Below are positions 14,916-26,187 of a stretch of DNA of 64,000 nucleotides, piece by piece. The first letter of the stretch is position 1; the number at the start of each line of letters is the position of its first letter. The notes under the pieces are model-generated. The model was not told the origin of the DNA. It made no database searches and saw nothing but the letters and a program-made list of their open reading frames with translations. The DNA is taken from contig JAODUO010000144.1 in NCBI GenBank assembly GCA_025642075.2, forward strand, positions 327,501 through 391,500, in the 5' to 3' direction. A program made the translations under genes and the position numbers. The stretch is from Ridgeia piscesae (Eukaryota; Annelida; Polychaeta; Sabellida; Siboglinidae).

Positions 14916-17900
14916 TCATTGCCCTAAGTCCGTCTCAGGCTCCTCTTTCACGCCGTTTCCGTTCACGGTCAAGTTGCCGCACGGAGGGTATCTGCCATGG
15001 CCGCCGATCTTCAGTTCCGCCTGCACGATGACTGACACGGGCCGCCCGTCGCACTCGTGAGCTGTGATGTCTCGCACGCGCGTGAACGTCGTCTCACACC
15101 GGATGCAGCGTACCGTGTCATTGTTGACGGGAGCGATGAGCATCAGCCCGCGCGGCCTCTGCGCCAGGTCAGGTTTCAGGGTCGACGACGGAGAGCTCGC
15201 AGAATCGGAGTGACGCACGCCGGCGCGAGTCGTCGAGACCGTGTCCTTTGAAGGCGGTGTTGTCTTGCTCCGGGCGGTCGGCTGAGACTTGACGCTCGAT
15301 GCTACGTCCTGTGTAGGAGACGGCGACGATCTGGCTGACTTCGTGTGTCGAGATGGAGAGCTCTGTTGAGATCTGCCGACCGCTGCTCGCTTTGCGGTTA
15401 CGACGTCTTTCGCGACGACGTCTCGACCACGGTCGCCTGGCGTCACGACGGCTTTGGCAGACTTTGACCCCGTTGGACGCAATTTCTTCGCGCTAGGCTC
15501 GTTCGACGAGTCGTCCAGTTCTGCGTTTTCGTTTCGCTTTCTCTTTGGCGCTTGTTTCTGTTTCTCGATCGCTTTATCTGTTGTTGCACTTGCTGGTTTA
15601 CGAAGGACTGGCTTCTGAGGCGCGACTTTCGTCTGCCCTGCGGATGTTCGCGCTGCAGCCTCTTCGAGTTTCTCTGCCGAAGATTCGGATTTATCGGCAG
15701 ATGTTTGTGGAGTTTTCTTACGCGATGATGTTGTAGCATTCGATGGTTTACGAAGAGCTGCTTTCTGATACGCGGGTTTCGTTTGGACAGACGCCGGCTC
15801 CACGGATATTCGCACTGCAGCCGGTTCGCCCATCTCTGCAGAAGATTCGGATATGTCGGCACACGTTTGTGGTAGTTTCTTGCGCGGTGGTGATGTGACC
15901 GCTGAAGACTGCGGTGATGCTGCGGGCTTCGGTGGTTCTGGCTTAAGCGCATGAGACTCTTGTGCCGACGTGTGTGTTTTAGCAAATTCGATTGGCGACT
16001 CGAACGTTGCCTGCGGTTGGACTGCGGGCGTACGCGACGCGTGTGTTTGGAGTGTTTGTTTCTGCACTGGTGACATTTCGGTGTTTGCATTTGGTGTTGC
16101 CGATGTAGGTGCCGGCGATGCAGATTTGATGGATTTCGACGCTGTTGCTGCCGATGTATCGCCCGAAGATGTTGGTTTGTGTTCTTCTGAAACTTTAGTC
16201 GTCGCACCATTATTCGTCCGCGGTTTTATTTTCTGCAAGAGTTCCTTAGCCTCGGCCACCGCAGCCTGCTGATTGGTCGTTTTTGAAACAGGAACAAGGT
16301 AGCCGATCTTCATTCCGGGCAGCATGACCTTCTTAATAACGGGTCCGTGGTTGATTCGTTTGCGTCTCGACTGGCGAGGCGTGGTTGTAGTTGGCTTGTC
16401 ATCTGGAAGCGACTGCGTCCGTGGTGCAGCAGTTTGGCCAGTCTGCACTGTCGTGGTGCCAGAAGTGGGTGTATTGGCCTGGCTGGGGATGCTTGGGAGG
16501 GAACTCCGCCTCACCAGGCCCAGAGCAGTCAGCGGGTTCGTGTCAGCGGGCGATGCAATTCCGCATTTCTTCACTGGTGGCTCCGGTTTTCCCTTCTTTG
16601 CGTGACGTCGCTGGCGCGCCTCGACCGACTGTCGTATCTCGGCAACACTACGGCTGGTCGGAACAGGCGCTGGTGTGTGGGCCGCCGTTGCTGGTGCACA
16701 AGTGTCGATACCTGGTATGCCGACATCCAGCGACTGGCCTTGGAACTGAACCGTTACGTTAGTGATTGCATTCCCCTCGGCAGACGTGTGCACCTGGACG
16801 CGGCAAAGTTTCCCTTTCTCGCTGGGAACACTCGTCACAAAGCTGGCTTGAGGTGAACTGGCGTCGACTTTATCAACGGACGTGTTCATGCGTTCGGCTA
16901 TGTCAGGTATGTCTTGGCAGGCACTGCTCGACGGGCCGGGTGTCCTTGCCGTCTGTGTCGGCACAAATGACGTCGCTAGACAGTGGCTCGGGTTGTCCTT
17001 CCGATGTTGAAGAAAATCAGAGTTCTTCTTGAAGACGATGCCACACGTACACAGTGGCAAACGAGCTCGGTACGTGTGGTTCTGACGCTTGTGTTCGTTC
17101 ATCTCGAGTCGCGTGGGGAAACGTTCGCAGCAGTCGAGGCATGTCATCGCGACAGGCGGCTTTGCACCGCACTCTAGTTTGTGCTCTCGAAACAGCTTCA
17201 CGTCGATGTGCGAGGCGCAATCGTAGCAGAAGAGCGTGGACGCAGTCGGGACGTTGCCGCCATCCGAAGTGGCGGAAGTGGACGACTCCATCCTCTCCTT
17301 TTCGGTCTGCTCCTGGATGCTTCGCAGTTTGCTTAGGACGAATGTGTTTGACGCACTCACGTCGTCGAGCACCGAGGGGCAGTGGTTCAGTATGTGCATG
17401 CACTGGTCGTATCTCAGCGAAAACGACTCCTTGCAACCGCTGCACCTGAACTGATGCCGTTCTGAGTTCAGTTGCTTACATACCTTCTTGTGACGATCCA
17501 GTTGGAACCTATACATGTACCACTCTCCGCAGAACACGCACGACAAACCAGGCAGTTTCCGGCGCCGAATCAACGCGGACAGCGGTGCTTGCGGTTCTTC
17601 CGTTTCCGTTATCGTTCCAATGATAGTCTTCTCGAGTATCGTTTTTGCATTTCGACCTTGCATGACCTCAAACTGGCCCAGTAACTTTCTACATACAGCC
17701 TGGTGCCCTGCGAAATCAATCTGTTCATCGTAGGACATTCCACAACCCCAACATACGTACTTCTTCGTGTTCTGAGACTTCTTCTTTTTATTGGCAACTG
17801 CTTTCGTCCTCAGTTTTACTTTCAGAATATGTTGCTTCTTTAATGGCTTCCCTGCCACAGTTTTCTGTTTCACTTTTGTTTTGTTTATTGAATCAGAATC

Positions 17901-18677
17901 TTTAACTTCACTTTGCGCGAATACCACTCGTCCGTCTTTACCATTATGCTGACCGTTACTAGCCATTTTCATAGTTCTCGCGTTCTGTTTACAGCTTCTC
18001 TTCACGTCCTTCTTCAGCACTTCTACAGCTCTTTCGAGCGCCGTTGCATTGGCCATTGCTGTGCCCATATACATCATGTTCTTGCTCTTAGGTTTCTGAT
18101 GAAAATCACCATTGCTTGCTTCTGCAACTTTCGTATATGAATCGTGATCCATTGCCATGTTCACATCGGGTATATATTCATCGACGTCATCAACGTCGAT
18201 GGATAGCATGACACGTCCATGACAACCGCCAGCGTCGAGAATAGTCAGCCTCTCGCCGTAAGCCTTGACGATCTGCTCCACGTCTTTTGTCCCCATCACG
18301 TCGACGACTTTTTGCGGAAGGATAAACAAAGGTCCTTCCTTGTGTGCCTGTTTCTGGTGTCGAATCAACGGATCCGATCCGACGAAGATGCCATCACACT
18401 GGTAGCAGGCATACAACGGACCGTTCTGGTGTACCTCTTTCTGGTGGTTCAGCAACAGCTCGCGTCCAGCGAAGGTGATTTTGCAAAGACAGCAGGGATA
18501 CAACTGTCGACTGACAGACGTAGATGTCTTTTGCGGTGAGCCATTGTCTCTCATGGCTTTGTCTGCCTTCGTCAAGTTCTGCATGCTGGGTTTCTTGGGA
18601 GACTTCTTCGGGGATACGCTTCCGATCTGTTGCCTGTTGCCTGTGTATAATTTGTAGGGGTTATTCTTTGTTCGCAT
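14916..18677 (-). CDS. C2H2-type zinc-finger protein, 1253 aa
   Basis: Single large coding exon. The open frame runs up to 18707, but TTCTTGAACAG|GTTCAG marks a splice acceptor at 18688-18687, so I place the start at the ATG at 18677 (MRTKNNPYKLYTG). Nine zinc-finger-like modules are visible: about residues 62-83, 91-112, 309-329, 380-400, 412-433, 484-503, 513-534, 543-565, and one near 1190-1209. Several end in Cys rather than His (HQAVC, HKKVC, HKLEC), and the eighth has an atypical C-x-C pair. The long middle (about 570-1185) is Ser/Thr/Pro/Lys-rich and probably disordered, with a roughly 50-aa unit duplicated at about 15895-15575. VKEEPE near the C-terminus fits a sumoylation consensus. 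The spacing is irregular, unlike tandem KRAB-type arrays, so DNA binding is likely but not certain. No named ortholog recognised. Confidence 0.85.
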   Translation of the reverse strand: MRTKNNPYKLYTGNRQQIGSVSPKKSPKKPSMQNLTKADKAMRDNGSPQKTSTSVSRQLYPCCLCKITFAGRELLLNHQKEVHQNGPLYACYQCDGIFVGSDPLIRHQKQAHKEGPLFILPQKVVDVMGTKDVEQIVKAYGERLTILDAGGCHGRVMLSIDVDDVDEYIPDVNMAMDHDSYTKVAEASNGDFHQKPKSKNMMYMGTAMANATALERAVEVLKKDVKRSCKQNARTMKMASNGQHNGKDGRVVFAQSEVKDSDSINKTKVKQKTVAGKPLKKQHILKVKLRTKAVANKKKKSQNTKKYVCWGCGMSYDEQIDFAGHQAVCRKLLGQFEVMQGRNAKTILEKTIIGTITETEEPQAPLSALIRRRKLPGLSCVFCGEWYMYRFQLDRHKKVCKQLNSERHQFRCSGCKESFSLRYDQCMHILNHCPSVLDDVSASNTFVLSKLRSIQEQTEKERMESSTSATSDGGNVPTASTLFCYDCASHIDVKLFREHKLECGAKPPVAMTCLDCCERFPTRLEMNEHKRQNHTYRARLPLCTCGIVFKKNSDFLQHRKDNPSHCLATSFVPTQTARTPGPSSSACQDIPDIAERMNTSVDKVDASSPQASFVTSVPSEKGKLCRVQVHTSAEGNAITNVTVQFQGQSLDVGIPGIDTCAPATAAHTPAPVPTSRSVAEIRQSVEARQRRHAKKGKPEPPVKKCGIASPADTNPLTALGLVRRSSLPSIPSQANTPTSGTTTVQTGQTAAPRTQSLPDDKPTTTTPRQSRRKRINHGPVIKKVMLPGMKIGYLVPVSKTTNQQAAVAEAKELLQKIKPRTNNGATTKVSEEHKPTSSGDTSAATASKSIKSASPAPTSATPNANTEMSPVQKQTLQTHASRTPAVQPQATFESPIEFAKTHTSAQESHALKPEPPKPAASPQSSAVTSPPRKKLPQTCADISESSAEMGEPAAVRISVEPASVQTKPAYQKAALRKPSNATTSSRKKTPQTSADKSESSAEKLEEAAARTSAGQTKVAPQKPVLRKPASATTDKAIEKQKQAPKRKRNENAELDDSSNEPSAKKLRPTGSKSAKAVVTPGDRGRDVVAKDVVTAKRAAVGRSQQSSPSRHTKSARSSPSPTQDVASSVKSQPTARSKTTPPSKDTVSTTRAGVRHSDSASSPSSTLKPDLAQRPRGLMLIAPVNNDTVRCIRCETTFTRVRDITAHECDGRPVSVIVQAELKIGGHGRYPPCGNLTVNGNGVKEEPETDLGQ
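15575..15895 (-). repeat. Intragenic duplication in the zinc-finger gene
   Basis: Two adjacent units of about 50 aa each begin RKK(L/T)PQT(C/S)AD and contain SESSAE, Q-K and LRKPS/LRKPA. The DNA copies are recognisable but diverged. They lie in the disordered region, outside the fingers. Confidence 0.75.
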
Positions 18678-18686
18678 CGTCTGAAC

Positions 18687-19217
18687 CTGTTCAAGAAGAT
18701 GGAGCAATTGTTAATGGCATGTGATAGAATGATGATATGAATCAATGTTTTAATTATCGAGTTAAGAGACAACAATGGCAGACAAAAGATAATCAGATAC
18801 ACAGTTATTTACATAATGCAGGTACATGACTGATGTGCTGGCAAACTGAAATGGAAAAAAGAGGACAAGAACTGAAGTCAGTATCAGCCTTATATTTAGC
18901 GACAAAGAAGAAGCATGTATCATTTCGCAAAATAATAAGTTCATGAATTTCAACAAATATGTATTGTTTAATAGCGATCAGTAATTTTTTTAAAGATAAT
19001 AGAGTCCTCTATGCATACATAAAATGCAGGTAAATGTAACACATTAAAAGGGCAAAATAATAATTACAATTTTTTATAAATGTACAGACATGCTCAAAAA
19101 TTACAAATCAAAAAAGTCAATAGGCTTACAAATGCATATCATCATCATCATCATTTATATACATATTAATATGCATATGCATCCATTGTATAATAAAGCT
19201 ACAAGTAAACCCATCAT
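18687..19217. other. 5' intron of the zinc-finger gene
   Basis: The acceptor at 18688-18687 (minus) shows that transcription starts further upstream, at higher coordinates. The non-coding first exon was not located. AT-rich, no other feature. Confidence 0.4.
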
Positions 19218-20285
19218 CATATGAATGACCTGGCCCCATCATCATACTAATGGCCTAGTCTCTTCATCATACTAATGGCCTGGTCCCATCATCATACTAA
19301 TGGCCTGGTCCCATCATCATACCAATGGCCTGGTCCCATCATCATATCAATGGCCTGGTCCCATAATCATATTAACGGCCTGGTCCCATCATCATACTAA
19401 TGTCCTGGTCCCATAATCATACCAATGGTCTTGTCTCATCATCATACCAATGGCCTGGTCTCTTCATCATACTAATGGCCTAGTCCCATCATCATACCAA
19501 TGGCCTGGTCTCTTCATCATACCAATGGCCTTGTCCCATCATCATACCAATGGCCTGGTCTCTTCATCATACTAATGGCCTGGTCCCATCATCATACCAA
19601 TGGCCTGGTCCCATCATCATACCAATGGCCTAGTCTCTTCATCATACTAATGGCCTGGTGCCATCATCATACCAATGGCATGGTTCCATCACATACTAAT
19701 GGCCTGGTCTTTTTGTCATACTAATGGCCTGGCCGTCCCATCATCATACCAATGGCCTGGCCGTCCCATCATCATACCAATGGCCTGGTCTCTTCATCAT
19801 ACCAATGGCCTAGTTCCATCATCATACTAATGGCCTGGTGTCATCACCATACCAATGGCCTGGTCTCTTTATCATACTAATGGCCTAGTCCCATCATCAT
19901 ACTAATGGCTTGGTCTCTTCATCATACCAATGGCCTAGTCCCATCACCATACCAATGGCCTGGTCTCTTCATCATACTAATGCCCTGGTCCCATCATCAT
20001 ATTAATGGCCTAGTCATCATAATAATGGCACGCTGCCATCATCATTCCAATGGCCTGGTCCCTTTGTTATACCAATGGCCTGGTCCCTTTGTTATACCAA
20101 TGGCCTGGTCCCTTTATTATACGAATGGCCTGGTCCCTTCATCATACGAATGGCCTGGTCCCATCATCAAACTAATGACCAGGCCATTGGTGTGATTCTG
20201 GCATCGGAATCACACCAATGGCCTGGCCCCACCATCACACCAGTGGCATGGTCCTATCATGATACCAATGGCCTGGCCCCAAGAA
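19218..20285 (+). repeat. 25-bp minisatellite, about 40 copies
   Basis: Unit consensus ATGGCCTGGTCCCATCATCA plus TACCA. The main variants exchange CCCATC for CTCTTC, and TACCA for TACTA. A later block (about 20060-20150) changes to CCCTTTGTTATACC. Near 20179 the orientation flips for one unit. The Ser-His-His-Thr-Asn and Trp-Pro open frames across it are repeat artefacts. It probably lies in the 5' intron or upstream region of the minus-strand zinc-finger gene. Confidence 0.93.
20179..20226. repeat. Inverted repeat, 20-bp arms, 8-nt loop
   Basis: The left arm CCAGGCCATTGGTGTGATTC pairs perfectly with 20207-20226. The arms are minisatellite units in opposite orientation, so the hairpin marks an orientation switch in the array. 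Confidence 0.93.
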
Positions 20286-22390
20286 ACTTGACTCATTTGT
20301 CACATGAAAAAGTTGCCCATGCCAAAAGTGTTCAGTTTGTATAAATAATGTCACAGTCATTAATCTCAAACTATCACATGTGACGTTTAAACAGAAGACA
20401 TATTTTTGGTTTGAAATTGCATTCCAACCCTAAACCTTTGGCATTCCATGCTCCAATGATGACATTTGCTTGTCCCGTTCATGATTATGTTTAATGTATA
20501 GAAATTTTACTATTAAAATAATAACAGTAAAATTTCAGTAGTGCTTATATCAAGGAGTGGTCAGTATCATGACTCGTGAGACATGGTCATAACGAACAAT
20601 TGTTTACTGGTGCACCAATGTGTATCTTTCTGGAATAAAACTGACATATCAAAAGCACCATTACCAAACAATACAGCCCACAAACAGTTGTGTCATTAAA
20701 GTCATTTAGTGTATGCCTTCAGTATCTAAAAACATGTCAGTTTTCATTTTCAAACACTTCCCATATAAAGTCAATATTTTAAACAAGATTGCCACCAAGA
20801 GATTTAACAGGCAGGTGGACAAGGAATCTCTTTTGCCTAATGAGAGTCCAACCAATTGTTTCTACGTGCCCCTAATGCACAGCAGATACACTCGTGAATC
20901 CTGTGACACAATTTTACATAAGTACCCATAATTAAAATACAGTGTTTCTCCTGGGTAAAATGGTTGGCGAGGCAGCATACGTGATTGCTGGATGTGCCAA
21001 GCAGGTCTACTCTCGGGGAATGTTGTAGTATGTCAAAAATCTGTGACGCGTTACCATTGGCGACAAAACGGGGTTTAATAGCCACGAACATTATGTGATT
21101 GGGCAGCCAATATGTGATGTCATTGACGTTGCCCAATAGCTTCTACTGTAAGAGCCCTAAGAGGTGCTTCCTAACTCGCTCTGAGCCACTTTAGAGGACT
21201 AAAATACACTGCTACAAAATGTGCGATGTTATAAGTGACATTGCAGCATCACTTTGCACCACTTTTTGACGATGAATATGTTGCGAAATAAGAAAATGCG
21301 ACTGGCAAAATGACGAGGTGCTGATTTCGACATATTTATAGTGAGGCGGTTGAGAGATTCAACGAGGCAGCCCACCTCGTTCTTTACATAGCAGGGGAAA
21401 CACTGAGGATATTTTGCCACCTCCATACAATGTCAAAGCTAAGATTCTTTGTTTTTTTCAGGAAGCAGGCATCATATTCTAAAGGGTTAAGAAGGGCTGT
21501 GCAAATGGAATGAACGGGAGGGAAATGGTTAACAACTCAAGTGTAATGGCAGAAGAAAGACTGCACCAAAGATGATAAGTCAAGATTGAGGAAAGATAAT
21601 CAGCCTCACCCCAGCATTGTTGGACAACAACATTGACTACAATATATTTCCATTGTTTTAGTCCTCAGAAAAATAATAACCCTATATATTCTCTTTTGTT
21701 TTTTACAATTTGTATTGGCTATTATTACATTACTGTTAAATTAATGATTCAACTATCCTAGTTTTTAATTTTGTCCTGTTTCCCAGAATCTGCATGGTGG
21801 TAATAATTAACTGGCTGTCCTGGGTGTGGTATAGGGCGTGCAAGTCTTGCGTGCGAAAACGAGGCTAGGGGCAGGAGGTCTGTATACTCCATGTTAACAT
21901 ATGGACTTTGTTTTGTTTTTGGTCGTAATAATCGAACTGTTCCGAAATAGCGTATTTCAGTTATATTGTCCAAAGGATTATTACAAGCAGAAGCAGTGGA
22001 ACACTTTGCCGGTGACAGTGATCACGGAAATCTTGAATTTTAATCGATTATTATGGTGGTTGCCATGGCAATAGTGGCAAGTACTTGTGTTTGGCGATCT
22101 TAACTAATAATGAAGAGTGCCAGTTTTCACGCAGTACAACCTGTTTGGGCCAAACGTATACATGTGTTATGATTATGTGCATTTAGACAACTTGTCAGAT
22201 ATAAGTGCTTATCAAAACCACAACGTACAGCAATGTAAAACGCAAATCCCGTAAAAGACACTTACAGCCTAACATCGTGTCTATTTTCTGCACTACATAA
22301 ATTGCTATGTGTCTATGATAGTGTGATAAACTCAATATTAAATCGGACACTTAAGATAAGAAATGTATAACACAAGATATTTATGAACTG
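20286..22390. other. Intergenic, no gene recognised
   Basis: AT-rich with only short unsupported open frames. The one notable site is the X-box-like palindrome near 22059, listed separately. Confidence 0.35.
22059..22072. promoter_or_regulatory. RFX X-box-like palindrome
   Basis: GTTGCCATGGCAAT differs by one base from the palindromic X-box GTTGCCATGGCAAC bound by RFX factors. Known biology: such boxes mark promoters of ciliary genes in animals. No gene start has been assigned next to it here, although the upstream exon of the zinc-finger gene is still unplaced. Confidence 0.4.
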
Positions 22391-22508
22391 ACTTTCCTAG
22401 TATTTATCAGTCGGAAGCTACAACTGTCATCCATCGTTAGAATATTATTCTTGTGTCCAGTCCCCAATTAGTCTCGGTTAGTCCCCAATAAGCTCCAGTC
22501 GCGCGGAG
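22391..22508 (+). repeat. Dispersed repeat C, copy 2
   Basis: Counterpart of 5691-5775, longer because of a duplicated GT(C)CCCAAT(T/A)AG segment (about 22458-22491). No gene is recognised directly downstream; an ATG at 22529 opens a 98-codon frame with no evident homology. Confidence 0.75.
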
Positions 22509-23713
22509 TCACGCCCTATTGCTGCAACCATGCCGATATCCAACAGCTTTGGGGCTAAACTGTCAGCATATACTAAAGTTTATAATTATATGTACATTTT
22601 GTTTAAATTTGGCAGATTATGTTATTTCATCTACTTAATTTTTCCATCAATCAGATTTGTATACATAATTATTAACCATGTTTTATTCAATTACATAATA
22701 ACTAATATAATGGTAACTAGAATTCCTTGTATTATTAACAAATACAAAACACAAAGCCATAAACCACAAATGATTCAAACTCTGTCAGCATTACACCATT
22801 TCTTGCGATTTTACACACCAAGATAAAACGCCGGAATTGGAAATGTTGGTTAATTTGTTCGATGTTTACCAGCAAGGTGGCACCATGCATCAATTGCATA
22901 TTGCGCATGCTTTTCTCACAAACTACTGAATGCGGATTATTACTGTATGTCTTCGGCAGTATATATGTCGTCGTATTGTTGAGGCTTCCTATATTCAGAC
23001 GAGCAAGCGATCAGGCATACTGGGTAGAGCAGCCAGCGGCAGCTTTCAAAATTTTAGCAAATGAAACAAATTTGTTTTGCCGTTAGTCAGTAGGGGGCCG
23101 CATTGTGGCAGAAAGGTTTTAAGACGTATTTCTTCTTGCAATAGAAAATGTATGTGCGTTTCTGCATTGTTAAACCGATTTATCGACGCTCGTGGCACTC
23201 ATGCGAATCTCGGTTTACGGGCAGCCATTTGAGTAACTGTTGCGTAGCCTATGGATGCATCAGAACATACGATATCCGAACAACGATCGACTAGTGCCGC
23301 CTGACGCCCTTGTTTGTTTTTCTATGTAAAACACGATTCTGCGCAGTATTACTATGGTTTTTGTTGTATTATTACATGCCCCAGAGTAAGCGAAACACAT
23401 ATTTAACTAACAGATTCGACAATACTTACGAGTGTGAACAATACAAGTGATAATTTAACGTCGAAACATCGCAATCTGCTATTAAATTACGATCACAAGA
23501 TGTCGCTGCTCTTCGTTGCAGCGTCACCTAGGACTAGTTTCCTCGTTCGCCACTACGCGGCTAAGCTCTCAATCCGACCATAGTGCCACCTGTGTGAATA
23601 ATGATAAACCAAACGGCTGTGTAAATTTAGTTCGCAGCTATTCTGTCAGGGGATGAGTGAAACGAAACGACACGCCTACATTTGTAGTCCACCAACCCGA
23701 TAACCTTTCCTTG
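22509..23713. other. Intergenic upstream of FDPS
   Basis: No gene supported. Slightly higher CpG content from about 23480 fits a promoter-proximal region. Confidence 0.3.
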
Positions 23714-23823
23714 ACTTCCGGCACAGCGTTAAAAACATGTAAAGGCGACTGTATATTGGACTAGCTTCAATGGTGCGATTTTGCCGACCAATCACGAACG
23801 GTTTACTAACAACATCACCCGAT
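23714..23823 (+). promoter_or_regulatory. Candidate FDPS promoter: ETS, CCAAT, SRE-like
   Basis: ACTTCCGG at 23714-23721 is an ETS-type core element. CCAAT at 23788-23792 is followed 21 bp later by ATCACCCGAT at 23814-23823, which matches the sterol regulatory element ATCACCCCAC in its first seven bases. In vertebrate FDPS promoters an NF-Y CCAAT box lies about 20 bp from an SRE. Assignment to FDPS is inferred from orientation and from the splice donor at 23951, with no competing gene start seen in between. Confidence 0.42.
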
Positions 23824-23849
23824 AAGAATTTACCGGCGTTGATCTTGGT

Positions 23850-23950
23850 AGTCATAGTAGTAGCTGTTATATTGTATGTAAACCTTTATGCTTTTGCAGT
23901 GTAACTGTGATAATTTGCTGATATAGTTTGTACAAACGCGGACAAATTCG
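23850..23950 (+). other. Candidate non-coding first exon of FDPS
   Basis: The coding exon at 28795 starts with an acceptor, so an upstream exon must exist. TTCG|GTGAGT at 23951 is a strong donor just downstream of the CCAAT/SRE-like pair. The exon start is a rough estimate. The in-frame sequence between the 28795 acceptor and the ATG has no stop, so an upstream exon could add an N-terminal leader if it carried an in-frame ATG. Confidence 0.35.
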
Positions 23951-23956
23951 GTGAGT

Positions 23957-26136
23957 TATGTGCAATTACTTATACGAGAAACGTGCGTTATTTTGTACTA
24001 CTTAGAAACTTAATATTCAACCGGCACCAATTTGCCGACTGACTCAGAATTTAATCTATCTTATCTCTGCAATAATCAGTATTGACTATCACATTGACCA
24101 GTGTTGTGATTACAATTTATTGTTGCCCCAGAAACAACGATATTTATTAGTACACCATTATTTATAGAGCATAATTTATATGGTAATTGCCATCACACAG
24201 ATATGGGGCTGCGGGGTCAGATCATTATGCCCTGCCCCGGGTGCCCCCCACTACAACCCACTTCTTGACCATGTCGCTGACCCATTCTGTCTCTGAAATG
24301 CGTCAGCTAACCTAAATTCCAAGGTGAAAAACCATTCCTTCCATGCCCCATTATTTATAATTTAGGCCTCTATGATGTATTATAGAGTTAGTAGTAGTAG
24401 TGGATATGTACATTATACATACATATGTTATATAAATGTTTATTATTTTTCATTACACTACTAGTAATTTCTAGTATACTCTCACTAGTTATGCATGGCT
24501 GTGTCTATGATAAATGTTAGTATCTGTGACTGTTCACAATGTTCCTAGACTGGCCCGAAATAATTTTGTAACTAATAATAATATTTATTACTTCAAATAT
24601 TTTGTTTTATTCACTATTATACAGACTCTTTATTATTATACAATACAATTGTGGAAAAACACTAAGAAAAAAGCATAGACCAATAAAGGTTTCATGTAGT
24701 AACACCGCACTGATATTTATGGTCATTTAATTTAAGTTAGTATGAAATTAGTAGTATATTTTTTTACAATCTCTCTGTTCACAGTAGCTATGTAATAGCT
24801 ACTGACTTACCGTCAACAAAGTTAAAATAAAGTTAATCCTGTCTGTTTCATTTATTATGCATATGTGACATGTTCTAACGAAATGAGTCGTATATGTCAA
24901 AAAATTAATTGAGTTAGTCACACCATTGGAAAGAAAAGTTTCAAACGGAGAAAAACGCATTTGAAGTTTGCCGTCACATAAGCACACAGTCAAGTATCCA
25001 CCCCACCCTATAGCAGTTAATCAAGTGTTTATAGTCACAGTAAACCTAACCCATCCACAGGCTGGGGGAATGTAACTGAATCCATTGCCAGTGGGCAACT
25101 GGCTACAGCAGCTTCATTTACTGATAAACGACATTTTCTTAGGCATGACCAGTGGGCACCAGCTGTGAACTTGTCTGGGCATTATTTGTAAGATTAACGG
25201 TTCTTTGATGTCTATAATTTTCTAGTATGATATTTTTATTTCCGTTAATTAATACAGTCCAGTAGAGCAGTTTTCATAACACCGTAATGGGAGGTAAATT
25301 TCCAGAATGATTATGGAAAATTCTTAATGGTAGGGTGGTACTACGGGGCAATGAGTGCAATTGACGCTCTTTTTCAATCGCATAGTTTTTTTAATACAGA
25401 TCATATCTTTACTATTTCATTAATTATTTTTGATATTTCTGTATTGTTTCTTTGTTACCTTTATGAAAAATGCATTGTTAGTTTACTGGGGTTGCAACAT
25501 ATACTGTTGTTTAGTTTGAAATCAAATTGTAACGACTTAAATTTGGGTTGTTTTTATATTTTGCCGGACTAGTAAACCTTTTGGCAGATTAGTAAACTTT
25601 TGACTTTACTAGTCCCGCTGCTTAGTAAAATAAATGCCGAAGTTCTACCCCTGGTTAGCGAGTCCTCACTGCCAATCAGGAGGCCGCTATCAGCCCCTCC
25701 CCCGTGTCTAGTGACGTTTGTTTATAGATAGGCCTCTCGCATAAGCGCTGCTATTGGCTTAAGTTGACATCAGTGGGGATTCCTACTATAAGAATCTGAA
25801 AGAGGGCATCCTGTGCTTTCCCATAGTACCAAATGTGTCCACCATGCGATGAGGGAAACCCCGAAGAATGCGAGTCGAACAAGTGCGATTTATTGGTTCT
25901 GTTTTACGAAATTCATGCATGAAATGTTACGTAGTGTTTCTAACAAGGCTATAAAATGTACTAAATAATAATATAAATGAGAAATAAGCATTGCCAATTG
26001 ACAGAAAAGATATCAAAGTATACTTTGGTGACAAAAAGTCCAAATCGTTGTAAATCATCGTTGCATGTTTTTGCGGTGTTTTCTCGAAATCAATTTCACT
26101 GACATACAACTCATTTCGCTAGAATATGTCTATATA

Positions 26137-26187
<51 letters not shown>

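Noticed and set aside
18678..18707. Start of the zinc-finger frame at 18707
   Set aside because: These codons lie upstream of a splice acceptor (AACAG ending at 18687) and are most likely intron.
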